In this document: one piece after another, positions 5,705 to 5,872 of the stretch
Layout of the letters: every line of letters begins with the position of its first letter
Numbering within the stretch: the stretch's first letter is position 1
Origin: CAVZKK01 sp964573475
GTDB lineage: Archaea; Thermoproteota; Bathyarchaeia; Bathyarchaeales; Bathycorpusculaceae
Assembly (NCBI GenBank): GCA_964573475.1
Contig: CAZNJT010000084.1
Coordinates: forward strand, 1-5,872
Length of the DNA stretch: 5,872 nt
Direction: 5' to 3'
The notes under the pieces: generated by a model
Told to the model about the DNA's origin: nothing
What the model saw: only the letters and a program-made list of their open reading frames with translations
The model's database searches: none
Translations under genes and position numbers: made by a program

Positions 5705-5872
5705 TTAGAATATGATCTCGCCACTTATCTTTACTCTGCCATTTTCGATTGGCACGCCCTCTTTTTCTACTAGCTTCCTTCTAGACTCGGCTGCACTCTT
5801 TTCTCCTCCAAACCTGCCGTCAGACCTGACAACACGATGACAAGGAACAATAGGGTGAAGCGGATTCTTGTG
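5705..5872 (-). CDS. ogt: Methylated-DNA-protein cysteine methyltransferase, C-terminal part (5' end outside window)
   Basis: Removes methyl groups from O6-methylguanine (and O4-methylthymine) in DNA by irreversible transfer to its own cysteine. The minus strand is open from the right edge to a TAA at 5705-5707 and gives 55 residues. They begin HKNPLHPIVPCHRVVRSDGR, which holds the active-site motif PCHRV with acceptor Cys11 and the N-P-x4-I/V lead-in typical of the family. FGGEKSAAESRRKLVEKEGV (21-40) follows as the usual G-G and K-x-x-L-x-x-E-G-V end block. The remaining 15 residues form a short C-terminal extension. Full-length proteins are about 150-180 residues, so the N-terminal domain and the helix-turn-helix lie to the right. 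The nearby nucleotidyltransferase gene has no evident functional link. Confidence 0.92.
   Translation of the reverse strand, partial: HKNPLHPIVPCHRVVRSDGRFGGEKSAAESRRKLVEKEGVPIENGRVKISGEIIF

Noticed and set aside
1..5872. CRISPR array, tRNA, rRNA, insertion sequence or attachment site
   Set aside because: No regularly spaced repeats, cloverleaf-like gene, transposase motif or flanking direct repeats were seen on reading. Gaps between genes are 151 bp or less.

Overview
The window looks archaeal. Its promoters resemble archaeal TATA boxes, its ribosome-binding sites are of the GGTG/GAGGG type, GTG starts are plausible, and its biotin ligase is a short form without the DNA-binding domain. The gene content fits an uncultivated anaerobic or mixotrophic archaeon, perhaps a Bathyarchaeia-like member of the Thermoproteota. 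That placement is an inference from style and content, not from a marker gene.

Layout, left to right. (1) 1-243 is the C-terminal part of a methylmalonyl-CoA epimerase. It is followed after only 8 bp by a biotin-protein ligase (252-1043), so the two probably form the end of an operon that enters from the left. (2) A nitroreductase-family flavoprotein gene (1054-1827, minus strand) converges on the ligase gene. It is divergent from a GNAT acetyltransferase gene (1923-2450, plus strand). The 95-bp region between these two genes holds a shared AT-rich TATA element and a perfect 7-bp-arm palindrome placed like an operator. (3) After a 151-bp intergenic region comes the carboxyltransferase subunit of a propionyl-CoA/acyl-CoA carboxylase (2602-4170). 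It is followed closely by a small protein with squalene-cyclase-like repeats (4177/4186-4860) and a nucleotidyltransferase (4891-5688). (4) At the right edge the C-terminal part of a methylated-DNA-protein cysteine methyltransferase (5705-5872, minus strand) converges on the nucleotidyltransferase gene.

How the genes fit together. The epimerase, the biotin ligase and the carboxyltransferase belong to the propionyl-CoA to methylmalonyl-CoA to succinyl-CoA route. The ligase attaches biotin to the carrier protein, the carboxyltransferase moves CO2 from carboxybiotin to the acyl-CoA, and the epimerase converts (S)- to (R)-methylmalonyl-CoA for the mutase. The biotin carboxylase, the biotin carrier and the mutase are not in the window. 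The nitroreductase and GNAT genes sit between the two halves of this set and have no evident link to it. The two genes after the carboxyltransferase have no assigned role.

No mobile element, CRISPR array, tRNA, rRNA or obvious defence system is visible. The points most worth a second look are the palindrome between the divergent genes, the two uncharacterised genes behind the carboxyltransferase, and abrupt shifts in base composition within and between genes.
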